A stretch of DNA of 64,000 nt. Origin: Eubacterium sp. 14-2 (GTDB lineage: Bacteria > Bacillota > Clostridia > Lachnospirales > Lachnospiraceae). The notes beneath the pieces were generated by a model, which had not been told where the DNA came from, searched no databases, and worked only from the letters and a program-made list of their open reading frames with translations. The stretch covers positions 882,796 through 946,795 of the forward strand of contig NZ_KE159568.1 of NCBI RefSeq assembly GCF_000403845.2, read 5' to 3'. The position numbers were made by a program, and so were the translations under genes. Numbering within the stretch: the first letter of the stretch is position 1; each line of letters starts with the position of its first letter. Shown one piece after another: positions 32,887 to 41,649 of this stretch.

Positions 32887-34692
32887 TCAGCCGGCAGCTT
32901 CCTGTTTCCTGTACTGGGACTCATAAATTTCCCGATAAACGCCGCAGGTTTCCAGCAGATTTTCATGGGTTCCCATGCCTGCAATCTCTCCGTCCTCCAA
33001 CACAATAATTTTATCTGCATGCTGGATGGAAGAGGTCCGCTGAGACACAATAAAAACCGTGGGACTTTCTTCCATTTCCCGGATGGCTCTGCGCAGTCTG
33101 GCGTCTGTGGCATAGTCCAGGGCCGAAGCGCTGTCGTCCAGAATCAGAATTTCCGGTTTCCTTACCAGCGCCCGTGCAATGGTAAGCCGCTGCCGCTGAC
33201 CGCCGGAAAAATTCTTTCCGCCCTGTTCCACAAAGGCTTCCAGCTTTCCGTCCTTTCCTTCTACCACTTCTCTTGCCTGGGCGATGTCCAGGGCCTCCAT
33301 CAGTTCTTCCTCTGAGGCGTCCTCTTTGCCCCAGCAGAGATTTTCCCGGATGGTTCCCCGAAATAATACCGCCCGCTGCATGACAATTCCCACCTTCTGG
33401 CGCAGCTCTTCCAGGGAATATTCTTTTACATTTCTTCCATTAATTAATACTTCTCCTCTGGTTGCGTCATAAAACCGGGGAATCAGATGTACCAGGGATG
33501 TTTTCCCGGAACCGGTACCGCCGATAATTCCCACCGTTTCTCCCGGATTTACCGAAAAATCAATGTCTGTCAGACTTTCCGCCCCGGCCTTTTCATAGGT
33601 CAGGCCCACATGGGAAAACTGTACTGCCGGCTGTTTTTCCTGTCTCTGAAAATCTGTATCATTCCGGCGCTCTGTAGGAGTCCCGGATTCTGTGGTTTCC
33701 TTCCGTAAAGATGATTTCTGCCGGATTTCTCCTGTTTCCCTGGGCATGGTGCTTTGGATTTCCAGGACAGATTCCACACGGTTGCCGCAGGCCACTGCTT
33801 TTGTAATTGTCACAATCAGATTGGCCAGCTTAATCAGCTCCACCAGAATCTGAGACATATAATTAACCAGCGCCACCACTTCTCCCTGAGTAAGGGCGCC
33901 GGCGTCCACCTGCAGGGCACCGGTATACAGCAGGAAAATCGTTGCTCCATTAATGATAACGTAGGTGACGGGATTCAGAAAAGCGCTGATCCTGCCCACA
34001 TGGTTCTGCATGGCAGTGAGGTTTTCCAGCCCTTCCTCAAATCTGCTCTTTTCTTCCTCTTCCTTATGGAATGCCCGGATGACCCTTGCTCCTGTGAGAT
34101 TTTCACGGGTAATGCCCAGAACCTTATCCAGACGCTCCTGTACTTTCCGGTACAGGGGAATGCTGACTGCCATCACGCCAAATACCACCAGTGACAGCAA
34201 AGGAATGGTCACTACAAAAATCAGCGCCGCTTCCACGTCAATGGTAAAAGCCATAATCATGGCTCCAAATACAATAAAGGGGGACCGCAAAAACAGCCGC
34301 AGCACCATATTGACTCCGGACTGCACCTGATTGATGTCACTGGTCATTCTGGTAATCAGCGTTGCTGTTCCCACCTGGTCGATTTCTGAGAACGAAAACG
34401 TCTGAATATGGGAAAAAAGCCTGTGGCGTACCCTGGTGCCGAATCCTGCCGCCGCTTTTGCCGCAAAATACTGGGCTGTCACTGAGCATAACAGGCCGAT
34501 CAGTCCCAACGCCACCATCACCAGACACATTTTTAAAATATAGCCGCTGTCCCGCTCCCTGATTCCCACATCAATAATGGCTGTCACCACCAGCGGCACA
34601 ATCAATTCAAAGGAGGCCTCAAGCATTTTAAACAGCGGAGCCAGAATACTCTCTTTTCTGTAATCTTTCAGATATATCAGTAATTTCTTCAT
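32887..34692 (-). CDS. ABC exporter half, degenerate catalytic residue
   Basis: This 601-residue protein has a six-helix membrane domain (about 15-310), a variable Glu/Lys/Thr-rich linker (about 325-365), and the NBD. The NBD has Walker A IGGTGSGKTS, Q-loop VMQRAVLFRG, an intact signature NFSGGQRQRL, and Walker B ILILDDSASALD, where Asp replaces the catalytic Glu. The switch position is SQRTSS, with Gln instead of His. These losses mark the non-hydrolysing site of a heterodimer. It is the first gene of the two-gene operon. Confidence 0.93.
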   Translation of the reverse strand: MKKLLIYLKDYRKESILAPLFKMLEASFELIVPLVVTAIIDVGIRERDSGYILKMCLVMVALGLIGLLCSVTAQYFAAKAAAGFGTRVRHRLFSHIQTFSFSEIDQVGTATLITRMTSDINQVQSGVNMVLRLFLRSPFIVFGAMIMAFTIDVEAALIFVVTIPLLSLVVFGVMAVSIPLYRKVQERLDKVLGITRENLTGARVIRAFHKEEEEKSRFEEGLENLTAMQNHVGRISAFLNPVTYVIINGATIFLLYTGALQVDAGALTQGEVVALVNYMSQILVELIKLANLIVTITKAVACGNRVESVLEIQSTMPRETGEIRQKSSLRKETTESGTPTERRNDTDFQRQEKQPAVQFSHVGLTYEKAGAESLTDIDFSVNPGETVGIIGGTGSGKTSLVHLIPRFYDATRGEVLINGRNVKEYSLEELRQKVGIVMQRAVLFRGTIRENLCWGKEDASEEELMEALDIAQAREVVEGKDGKLEAFVEQGGKNFSGGQRQRLTIARALVRKPEILILDDSASALDYATDARLRRAIREMEESPTVFIVSQRTSSIQHADKIIVLEDGEIAGMGTHENLLETCGVYREIYESQYRKQEAAG

Positions 34693-34772
34693 ATGGATTC
34701 CTCTTTTATTTCTTTTTGCTTCCTGTTTACATCATGAATTTGTACAGGATGGAACAGTTTTTTTGCTTTACT

Positions 34773-34801
34773 ATTATAATACCAATAAATGCAATTGACA
34801 A
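34773..34801 (-). promoter_or_regulatory. Sigma-A promoter of the ABC operon
   Basis: On the minus strand, -35 TTGTCA (34796-34801), a 17-base spacer and -10 TATAAT (34773-34778) lie about 80 bases upstream of the ABC gene start. Confidence 0.75.
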
Positions 34802-34950
34802 TCCCATATCTTTATCTCATAACAGGCTTTTCCATAAAGATTTTCATAAAATGTTTCGTAAATAAAATTATTTTATTTTCATATAAAAAAGGCTTTTTAT
34901 TTTTGGAAAAATAAATTATAATATTACCAAAAAAAGAAAGGAATAAAAAA

Positions 34951-35133
34951 ATGAAAGACGAAAGATTTATTGAAACTTATTCACAGGGTGTTGTAAATGT
35001 CAGAAAAATTATTGTAGACACTGAAACAGGTGTTAATTATCTGTTACTTTCCTCAAACAAGACAAGTGGTTGCGGAATGACCGTATTAGTAGATAAAGAT
35101 GGTAAACCGATTGTAACTCCTGTCGACCAGTAA
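34951..35133 (+). CDS. Small DUF6440-like protein
   Basis: This 60-residue protein reads RFIETYSQGVVNVRKIIVD, then TETGVNYLLLSSNKTSGCG, then TVLVDKDGKPIVTP. The pattern DxxTGVxYL...VDxxGKP is that of the DUF6440 small-protein family, of unknown function and common in gut Firmicutes. The ATG follows GAAAGGAATAAAAA. The stop lies inside the long inverted repeat 35130-35179. It stands alone, upstream of a noncoding stretch. Confidence 0.75.
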   Translation: MKDERFIETYSQGVVNVRKIIVDTETGVNYLLLSSNKTSGCGMTVLVDKDGKPIVTPVDQ

Positions 35134-35179
35134 GAGATAACAGGCAGACAAAATGCATGTCTGCCTGTTATCTCTTACT
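35130..35179 (+). terminator. Long perfect inverted repeat overlapping the stop
   Basis: The 21-base arms 35130-35150 and 35159-35179 are perfectly complementary (gtaagagataac... / ...gttatctcttac) around an 8-base loop. The first arm includes the TAA stop. There is no T-run afterwards (TGATTGATTTTA), so it may terminate weakly, act in both directions or protect the mRNA 3' end. Confidence 0.6.
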
Positions 35180-35194
35180 GATTGATTTTATATT

Positions 35195-35290
35195 TCAACT
35201 CTGATTTCTTTGAACTGCAGCCAGAAGCTGTTTTTCATCATAATTGGTGAATTTTACAAAATTCACCAAAAAGTGTCATATTTTACCTCC
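35195..35290 (-). other. Possible very short peptide gene
   Basis: The site GGAGGT (35285-35290) precedes an ATG at 35279 that opens only 13 codons. An overlapping frame beginning TTG at 35269 encodes 24 residues (NFVKFTNYDEKQLLAAVQ inside it) that look more protein-like. The inverted repeat ggtgaatttt...aaaattcacc (35246-35267) lies within. It could be a leader or small peptide, or a decayed gene. There is no other support. Confidence 0.25.
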
Positions 35291-35329
35291 TTCATTTGTT
35301 ATTATGACTGGAGAGTATAAATTAACATA

Positions 35330-35368
35330 CCCCCTCAGAGCGTCGTCCCCTGAAAAGCTCTGAGGGGG
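35330..35368 (+). terminator. Rho-independent terminator
   Basis: The stem ccccctcagagc (35330-35341) pairs perfectly with gctctgaggggg (35357-35368), followed by CTTTTG. No clear plus-strand gene lies between it and the inverted repeat at 35179. It may be the true end of the 34951 transcript. Confidence 0.75.
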
Positions 35369-35459
35369 CTTTTGTATGTTCATCTGACTGCACTGCATTG
35401 TGCATTATTGTCTTTTATTCTAATAGGAAATCCAGAGGAATTTCCTATAGAATAAAAAA

Positions 35460-35482
35460 CCGGGAGGCCAATGGCCTCCCGG
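35460..35482 (-). terminator. Terminator of the Fn3-like surface protein gene
   Basis: The stem ccgggaggcc pairs with ggcctcccgg around three bases, and in the minus direction is followed by TTTTTTATTC. A second hairpin, ggaaat...atttcc, lies at about 35427-35446. Confidence 0.85.
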
Positions 35483-35496
35483 ATAAACAATATGTT

Positions 35497-38400
35497 TTAT
35501 TTTGCTTTTACTTTCTTTGCTGCGGATGCGCTGGAAACGAAGTCACCCTTCAGTCCATTGGTACCAACAGCTACTACTTTGTAGTAATATGTCTTGCCCT
35601 TCTTTACAGTCTTATCTACATAAGTTGTCTTATTCTTCTTGGTCACTCCAATCTTTTCGTAACCTTTGTTCTTCTTGGTAGAACGATAGATTTCATACTG
35701 TTTTGCACCAGTTACTTTAGCAACCTTAAGGGTTACTTTACCCTTTTTAATGGTAACTTTGCTGATAACCGGAGTAGCTTTGTAACAGATGCTTGCAGGT
35801 TTATTGAATCCTTTGGAGATTCTTGTACCATTCTCACTGTATGCAGCTACATAGTAGTAATAGGTTACACCTGTCTGCAGACGTGCGCGGTCTGTTGCTT
35901 TTGTTCCCACAACACTGCCGGATACATTCTTGTAATCTTTGTAGAATACATTGTCATAAGTCTCATCAGCATTGCTCTCTTTGGAAATCAGTGTAAAGTT
36001 ATCATCATCCGGTCTGTAATATGTCTTGTTATCTGCATTGTAGTCTGCAACCGGGCTGGTGGAACGGAATACTTTGTAATATGCAGCGCCGGAAACTTTC
36101 TTCCAGGTAACCTTAACTGCTGTAGTCTTGGTCTTGCCGTCTGCCAGAGTCTCTGTAACCTCTTTTGCAGTTACGTTCTTTGCTGCTGCAAGTTCACCGT
36201 TTGCTTTGGTATAAGTGCCTGTATACACTGACCATTTCTTATCGCCGTATGCACGTACCTGAACTTCAACTTTTCCGCCTTTTGCAATATTTTTGATGGT
36301 ATAGTAATTCTTCTTGGTGGATTTTACTGTCCAGGTTAATTTCTCTGCTCTGTTTTCTGCATCGTATTTCTTATAACGAATCTGATACTTGGAAGCATAG
36401 GTATCCTTATCCCATGTTACTTTCACATTGTTCTTGCTCAGTGTCAGTTTTACATCCTGAGGTGCAGTTGCTTTCATAACTACACTGTCAGAAGCCCAAA
36501 CCTGTCTGGTAGCTGCTCCGGAAGCATAAGTAGCAACGATTCTGTAAGTATAGGATGTTCCCTTTTTCAGCTTTTTGTCAGTAAAGGATGTGGTCTTTGC
36601 ATTGGTAATGGTCTTAATTTTCTCCCATTTTGCATTGGACAGTGCATAAGCGCCATCGCCATATCCATAACCGGAGTTATTTTTCTGTGTATAGTTCGTG
36701 CTTGTACCTGTCATATAGCTTCTGTAAATCTCATACTGAGTTACGCCTGAAACCTTGGTCCATTTCAGTTTTACAGAATTCTTGCTCTGTTTGTTTACAT
36801 TTAATTCAATAAATTTGTCATTGCCTGTCTCTGCTGAGAAGTACACATAATCGCTGTATGCAGTCTTTTTGGTATCCGGATTGTAATAATATCCTCTTAC
36901 CTGATAATCGTAAATGGTGTTTTCTTTCAGCTCTTTGTCTGCATACTGTGCAGAGTTAATAGTTGCAATCTTTTTGAATTTACCTTTGCTGTTCTTACGG
37001 TAAATCTGGTATCCTGTTACGTTTTCTGTCTTGTTGAAATACATGGTAACAGTAGTTTTGCCGGATTTTGTAGAAGGCTGTGTAATATTGATTGCAGGTG
37101 TTGCGGAAACTGTTTTGGAGGTTACAATGTCATTGTAGTAACCAAAACTTACATTGTTCACTGCGCCGGGAACCTTTGCCACATTGGCAATATATTTGCC
37201 TGCTGCAGAACGGTCAGTACCACGGTTAATGCTGTCAACTGTCGCAACTACAAAATAATATTTCTTTCCAACTTCCAGATCAAGCTGTGTACTGGAAACC
37301 CTGTCAATACCTGTTCCGGTATAGGATTCTACCTTTTTATCAATAATAGCAAGTTTATCCTGAAGTCCGAATACCTCTGTCAGTCTGTATTCTTTTCCTG
37401 CCGCATCTTTACCGGTTGCGTTCAGCTGACGATAGGTAAATTCCGGTGTATTGAACATTTTCTTATCCTGGGAAGCATACACAACTACTTCTGCATTTTT
37501 GTCGATTTCATCCCATGTCAGATCAAAAGAACCATCCATCTTCTGCTCAATCTGCAGGTTTTTGATTTCAGGAGTATTCTCTCTCTTATCCAGACCAACT
37601 GCAACGACATTGGAATAATCACCATACAGTCTTGTATCCTCTGTCTCCACATACGCACATACTCTGTAATATGTATATTCATAATTATTTGTTGCTCTGT
37701 TAGTAACATCATAATGTGTGGTATTTGCACCTACTCTGACAGAATTGGCATCTTCAAATAATTCTCCGTAAGCAGCCGGATCCACCAGTGTATTTGAACT
37801 TACATATTCAACTTTATAACCATGAGCCTCTTTTGCTGCATTCCAGGAAAGTTCTCCCTTACCAACACTCTTCTGAACGAACTGCAGATTTGCCACTGCC
37901 GGTACGGAAGGCATGGACCATGCATAGGTAAATGGCTCTGACCATGCACCGGTCTTAACGATTTCGTAAGTTGTTCCTTCATTGCTCTCATATGGCTGCT
38001 GGGTTTCTTCATCCACTGCAGCAACATAATTCTGAGTAGCAGTGTAATATACAGCTCTTACTTCAAACTTATTCTTCTCTGCTGCAGTATAGCCAATTGG
38101 AGTTGTATATGTGGTACCTCTGTAGATTGTCTGCAGACTACCGTTGTTGGATGCAACGTTGCCGGAAACAACATCCACATCATTCATCTTAATCTGGTAA
38201 CCAACGTATAACAGTTTTCCATTGCTGTCTACTTCTGTCTTATTGGTAACCGGATTCCATGAAATCTGCTGATATCTCTTATCCAGCGCAATTTCATTGG
38301 TCTTATATGAATATACGCTCTTTACAACATATTTTCCTGTTTCCGGATTAGTTGCAGTTCTGACATTAGTAATAGTTTTATACAGCTTTCCGTCAGTTCC

Positions 38401-39069
38401 TGCATAGCAATCATATCCGATCCGGGCAGCATCCAGCTTTCTGCCAAAAGCCGCGTCTACCGCTGTCTGCATATCGCCTGCATAATAATAGTCGTCTTCA
38501 AACTCTCCCGGTACGGTTCCCAGAACATTAACTTCATTATTATCGCTTACATAACTTGCCAGATGTGTATATCCGGTAATATTACCCTGCGCATCCTTCT
38601 GCACCTGGTCTGTTGAGTTCACATAAGCATAATATTTCCCGTTTACCACATAAAGTCCCGTGGTGGGATCCGGCTGTAATCCATCCACTACAATAGTTGC
38701 GGGTCCGGATAAACGGATCACTGACGGATTCACCATACGAGCGCCAGTATAATAATTTTCCCCGTTCTTGTACAGTTCGTCTCCAAATTTCATGGTCTCC
38801 AGTGTCTCTTTGGTTCCTGCCACATACACACTGTCACTGTCTTTGTTCACATAACTGTAAGGTGTCTCATAAGCAGTACCACCTGCCAGAACATTCCAGT
38901 CTGCTTCTCCCCGCAGTCCGATAACCTTGGACACGCCATCCACTGCCGCCTTATCATCAGTTTCCACTGTCAGATTTTCCGCAGCAAAAGTAGGAAGCAC
39001 ACTTGTCATGACCATGCTGGCAGCCAGTACAACAGCTGCAACACGTGCTGTCATTCCACTTTTTCTCAT
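35497..39069 (-). CDS. Large secreted protein with fibronectin-III-like repeats
   Basis: This protein has about 1,190 residues from the ATG at 39069 (GAAAGGAG site). The signal peptide VAAVVLAASMVMTSVLPTFA ends near residue 30. The mature part is a string of Fn3-like beta modules, each with a V-x-LxWxxV-x-Y-x-I/VYRS core: VKLKWTKVSGVTQYEIYRS, VKVTWKKVSGAAYYKVFRS and VTLKVAKVTGAKQYEIYRST. The C-terminal modules are very Lys/Tyr-rich, which suggests electrostatic binding to wall polymers. No LPXTG or membrane anchor is seen. An adhesin or matrix protein is likely. It has its own promoter and terminator. Confidence 0.85.
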   Translation of the reverse strand: MRKSGMTARVAAVVLAASMVMTSVLPTFAAENLTVETDDKAAVDGVSKVIGLRGEADWNVLAGGTAYETPYSYVNKDSDSVYVAGTKETLETMKFGDELYKNGENYYTGARMVNPSVIRLSGPATIVVDGLQPDPTTGLYVVNGKYYAYVNSTDQVQKDAQGNITGYTHLASYVSDNNEVNVLGTVPGEFEDDYYYAGDMQTAVDAAFGRKLDAARIGYDCYAGTDGKLYKTITNVRTATNPETGKYVVKSVYSYKTNEIALDKRYQQISWNPVTNKTEVDSNGKLLYVGYQIKMNDVDVVSGNVASNNGSLQTIYRGTTYTTPIGYTAAEKNKFEVRAVYYTATQNYVAAVDEETQQPYESNEGTTYEIVKTGAWSEPFTYAWSMPSVPAVANLQFVQKSVGKGELSWNAAKEAHGYKVEYVSSNTLVDPAAYGELFEDANSVRVGANTTHYDVTNRATNNYEYTYYRVCAYVETEDTRLYGDYSNVVAVGLDKRENTPEIKNLQIEQKMDGSFDLTWDEIDKNAEVVVYASQDKKMFNTPEFTYRQLNATGKDAAGKEYRLTEVFGLQDKLAIIDKKVESYTGTGIDRVSSTQLDLEVGKKYYFVVATVDSINRGTDRSAAGKYIANVAKVPGAVNNVSFGYYNDIVTSKTVSATPAINITQPSTKSGKTTVTMYFNKTENVTGYQIYRKNSKGKFKKIATINSAQYADKELKENTIYDYQVRGYYYNPDTKKTAYSDYVYFSAETGNDKFIELNVNKQSKNSVKLKWTKVSGVTQYEIYRSYMTGTSTNYTQKNNSGYGYGDGAYALSNAKWEKIKTITNAKTTSFTDKKLKKGTSYTYRIVATYASGAATRQVWASDSVVMKATAPQDVKLTLSKNNVKVTWDKDTYASKYQIRYKKYDAENRAEKLTWTVKSTKKNYYTIKNIAKGGKVEVQVRAYGDKKWSVYTGTYTKANGELAAAKNVTAKEVTETLADGKTKTTAVKVTWKKVSGAAYYKVFRSTSPVADYNADNKTYYRPDDDNFTLISKESNADETYDNVFYKDYKNVSGSVVGTKATDRARLQTGVTYYYYVAAYSENGTRISKGFNKPASICYKATPVISKVTIKKGKVTLKVAKVTGAKQYEIYRSTKKNKGYEKIGVTKKNKTTYVDKTVKKGKTYYYKVVAVGTNGLKGDFVSSASAAKKVKAK

Positions 39070-39223
39070 AAAAAAACTCCTTTCGTTAAATAGATAATAG
39101 TTTTTTATCACCTATGAGTAATCCTGTAAAGAAGGCGCCAATATATGAATTCCAGGGGGACTGTCCGTAATTCATAAAACTTTCATTCTTGCTTCACATT
39201 TTCTTCACAAATGACCTTCTTTC

Positions 39224-39252
39224 ATTCTAGTCCCCTTTATATAAAAAGTCAA
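39224..39252 (-). promoter_or_regulatory. Promoter of the surface protein gene
   Basis: On the minus strand, -35 TTGACT (39247-39252), a 17-base spacer and -10 TAGAAT (39224-39229) lie about 155 bases upstream of the start, giving a long 5' leader. Confidence 0.75.
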
Positions 39253-39300
39253 TTGATGTTTCAATAATTTTGACTTTTTGTGAATTTTGTACACTTTCTA

Positions 39301-39310
39301 CCCCCCCCCC
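39301..39310. repeat. Homopolymer tract of ten C
   Basis: There are ten consecutive C at 39301-39310, in the gap between the HTH-repeat gene and the surface protein promoter, about 50 bases upstream of its -35. Such tracts slip during replication. The rest of the 39112-39387 gap is AT-rich leader and promoter sequence. Confidence 0.9.
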
Positions 39311-39387
39311 TTATTTTTATACGTTTGGTGATTTTTTTCTTTAATTTTCTGACTATTTTACAAATATTTAACGAAAGGGTGATTTTT

Positions 39388-40317
39388 CTACAGGAACGGA
39401 ATAAGTGCCTGCAAAGATTTTGCTCCCTGTTCTTTCATCAGGCGGTCCGCAATTTTTTTCAGTGTTTCATCATCCAGAAAAGGATAGAGGCTCACACAGT
39501 TTTCAATGTTTCCTTTTTCCAGTGCCTTAAGTACTGTTTTTCCCAGTATTTCCTTTGAAAGAAACGGAGCAAGGGGCGTAAGGCTTTTGGGATCTTCCTC
39601 AACTTTCCGGGCAATTTCATCCAATGTTTCTTCTGAAAGAAATGGGGCAAGAGCTGCCAGTTCTTTCATACTTCCCTCTGACTCCAGGGCAATCTTATCC
39701 AGGGCATTCTCTGAAAGAAAAGGCGCCAGGGCTGCCAGCTCTTTCATACTTCCTTCTGACTCCAGGGCAATCTTATCCAGAGCATTCTCTGAGAGATAAG
39801 GCGCCAGGGCTGCCAGACTGTGCATATCACTCGAAATCCCGTATTTTTCCACCAGTTCTTCCAGATAATTTTCCTCCAGATAAGGCGCCAGGACTGTCAG
39901 TTCCTTTACGGAAATTTTCTTTTTTTCTCCTTTGAAGCCATCTTCTCCCTGTTCCTCTTTGGATTCCACCACATGTTCCACCAGTTTTTTCGTCTGTTCC
40001 GGTTTCATCAGAGGCGCAACCTCTGCTATAGTCTCCACTTCTGTCTCCTGTTCCTTCAGAAATGTCTGTTCTGTCCCGGCAATCACATGTTCCAACAGCT
40101 GCGCTTCTTTGGATTCACCCAGAATTTCATCCACGCTGGTTCCCAGAATCAGTGACAGCTGAGGAAGTTTTGAAATATCCGGCATGGAATTGCCCCGCTC
40201 CCAGTTGCTCACTGCCTGATAACTGACGCCCATTTCGTCTGCCAGCTCCATCTGGGTTTTATTTCTCTCTTTTCTCAATGCTGCAATTTTCTTTCCGACT
40301 TTTCTTGTATCAAACAT
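39388..40317 (-). CDS. XRE-type HTH protein with 26-residue repeats
   Basis: This 309-residue protein starts behind AAAAGGAGAAAAATT. The N-terminal Cro/C1 HTH is VGKKIAALRKERNKTQMELA and VSYQAVSNWERGNSMPDISK. A charged linker follows. From about residue 140 come helical repeats of the form LAxLAPFLSExxLDxIAxxxE, six to seven degenerate copies, the central two nearly identical (SENALDKIALESEGSMKEL twice). The repeat array probably forms a superhelical interaction or ligand-sensing domain. It may be co-transcribed with the small protein upstream. The role is unknown. Confidence 0.8.
   Translation of the reverse strand: MFDTRKVGKKIAALRKERNKTQMELADEMGVSYQAVSNWERGNSMPDISKLPQLSLILGTSVDEILGESKEAQLLEHVIAGTEQTFLKEQETEVETIAEVAPLMKPEQTKKLVEHVVESKEEQGEDGFKGEKKKISVKELTVLAPYLEENYLEELVEKYGISSDMHSLAALAPYLSENALDKIALESEGSMKELAALAPFLSENALDKIALESEGSMKELAALAPFLSEETLDEIARKVEEDPKSLTPLAPFLSKEILGKTVLKALEKGNIENCVSLYPFLDDETLKKIADRLMKEQGAKSLQALIPFL
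39644..39799 (-). repeat. Two nearly identical 78-base coding repeats
   Basis: Within the HTH-repeat gene, a 78-base (26-codon) unit is tandemly repeated with few changes (39644-39721 and 39722-39799). Flanking copies are more diverged. This implies recent duplication and possible copy-number variation. Confidence 0.8.
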
Positions 40318-40344
40318 AATTTTTCTCCTTTTCCTGTTTTTTGA

Positions 40345-40521
40345 TTATCGCAGTAACTGTTTTATCCGCTCCAGTTCCATTCCTGCAGTGTAACGCATGG
40401 TTCTGATGGCTTCCTGCTCCAGCCCACCATGATAAGAAATATTTTCATCTGCTATCATAACATGGTTCCATTCTTTTGCCATACTTTTCTCAAATTTTCT
40501 GTTTCCTGGTAAGTTTTTCAT
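40345..40521 (-). CDS. Small hypothetical protein upstream of the HTH gene
   Basis: This 58-residue protein starts at 40521 (MKNLPGNRKFEKSMAKEWNH) behind GGAGGAAGGAA. The tail AIRTMRYTAGMELERIKQLL is helical. There are no membrane segments and no recognised family. It sits 27 bases ahead of the HTH-repeat gene, so the two are likely one transcript. It could be a co-regulator or partner. Confidence 0.55.
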   Translation of the reverse strand: MKNLPGNRKFEKSMAKEWNHVMIADENISYHGGLEQEAIRTMRYTAGMELERIKQLLR

Positions 40522-40690
40522 TTCCTTCCTCCTTTGCTTTTCTGGTTTCTCTGCTGCTGAATCCATACTACCAAAACTGAGGGAATCCGGACAGCAACCG
40601 GTGGTTGAGTTCTCTCAAGAGGTAGTTGAAATGTCTGTTACACAACGCTTCAGAGGACGGCTGATCTGAAAAGTATTCTCCACAGCTGTG

Positions 40691-40739
40691 AAAAGGGCCA
40701 TAATCTGAATATCTTTTTTCATTCAGATTATAACCCTTT
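40691..40739 (-). terminator. Terminator after the Gx transporter operon
   Basis: The stem aaaaggg..ataatctgaat (40691-40710) pairs with attcagattat..cccttt (40721-40739) over a T-rich loop. It lies 28 bases behind the 40767 stop on the minus strand. Confidence 0.7.
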
Positions 40740-40766
40740 CCATATAAATCAGATATGTTATTCTTC

Positions 40767-41261
40767 TCACTCTTTTTTCAGCTTTTCCAGCCTTCTGACC
40801 AGCACAGCCCCCAGCAGTCCGATCAATGTTCCGGCAATGGTCCCGGACAGCATCAGCACCGGCATGTAATACAGAAGCCGCGCATTTTCCACCACCATGG
40901 CGGCAGCCAGAATCTGTCCCAGGTTATGGAATACCCCGCCCAGCACGCTGACTCCCGTTATGGAGAACAGTTTCACTTTCCTGGCGCACACCATCACCAG
41001 CAGGCTGAGGAGGCCTCCCGCAAAGCTGTATATCATACTGGCAGGATTTCCAAAGGTAAGGCCTGTCAGCAGAATCCGAATCAGTGACAGGGTACAGGCC
41101 TCTCGGACACCCATAATGTACAGGGCCACAATGGTCACCAGGTTTGCCAGACCTAACTTGACTCCGGGAATGCCCACGTTGACGGGAATCAGAAATTCAA
41201 TATAGGAAAATACAAAGGCAAGGGCTGTGAGCATTCCCATATATGCAGCTTTTTTTGCCAT
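40767..41261 (-). CDS. Gx transporter family membrane protein (EetB-like)
   Basis: This protein has about 164 residues from the ATG at 41261 (AGAAGGGAGACAGAT). Five to six hydrophobic segments are present, with the family pattern PGVKLGLANLVTIVALYIMG and SMIYSFAGGLLSLLVMV. The family was formerly labelled heptaprenyl diphosphate synthase component I and resembles ECF-type S components. It is the last gene of the apbE/NusG-II operon. In extracellular electron transfer loci the same family occurs as EetB. A transport or redox role is inferred. Confidence 0.88.
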   Translation of the reverse strand: MAKKAAYMGMLTALAFVFSYIEFLIPVNVGIPGVKLGLANLVTIVALYIMGVREACTLSLIRILLTGLTFGNPASMIYSFAGGLLSLLVMVCARKVKLFSITGVSVLGGVFHNLGQILAAAMVVENARLLYYMPVLMLSGTIAGTLIGLLGAVLVRRLEKLKKE

Positions 41262-41274
41262 ATCTGTCTCCCTT

Positions 41275-41649
41275 CTATCTGACGGCAGCGTCCAGTCCCG
41301 GCTCTTTGTCCTTTTCAATTTCCACCACCACTCTGTTGGGCAGGCACACCAGACGCTCCCCCGGATTTTTCACCGGACGGTGGTTTACGCATATTTTATC
41401 GGGACAGGAAGCCTCTGTAATGTCTGCCTTTCCGTCTTTGATTTCCAGCACGTTATAATTCCCCTGCCCTGCAGGTATTTCCAGGGACAGCTCCTGATCC
41501 AGAGAATAACGCCCCTGTTCCGCACCGTCCAGATAAACCACTGCTTCTCCATTTCCGGTATTTTGGGCAGAATACAGGTAAATCCCTCCGAAGGATACCA
41601 GGGCCAGAACCAGAATTACTCCAATTAAAATCACATCATTTTTCTTCAT
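41275..41649 (-). CDS. NusG domain II protein (EetA-like)
   Basis: This protein has about 124 residues from the ATG at 41649 (GGAGG site inside the end of apbE). The N-terminal membrane anchor is DVILIGVILVLALVSFGGIY, and an extracytoplasmic NusG-II beta domain follows: EAVVYLDGAEQGRYSL, then ASCPDKICVNHRPVKNPGER and LPNRVVVEIE. The CPDKxCV pair of cysteines is typical of the family. It overlaps apbE by 14 bases and is followed 13 bases later by the Gx transporter: one operon. Confidence 0.9.
   Translation of the reverse strand: MKKNDVILIGVILVLALVSFGGIYLYSAQNTGNGEAVVYLDGAEQGRYSLDQELSLEIPAGQGNYNVLEIKDGKADITEASCPDKICVNHRPVKNPGERLVCLPNRVVVEIEKDKEPGLDAAVR

Noticed and set aside
39640-39800. Noncoding tandem repeat or CRISPR
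   Set aside because: The 78-base unit is in frame in the HTH gene and encodes a regular helical repeat.
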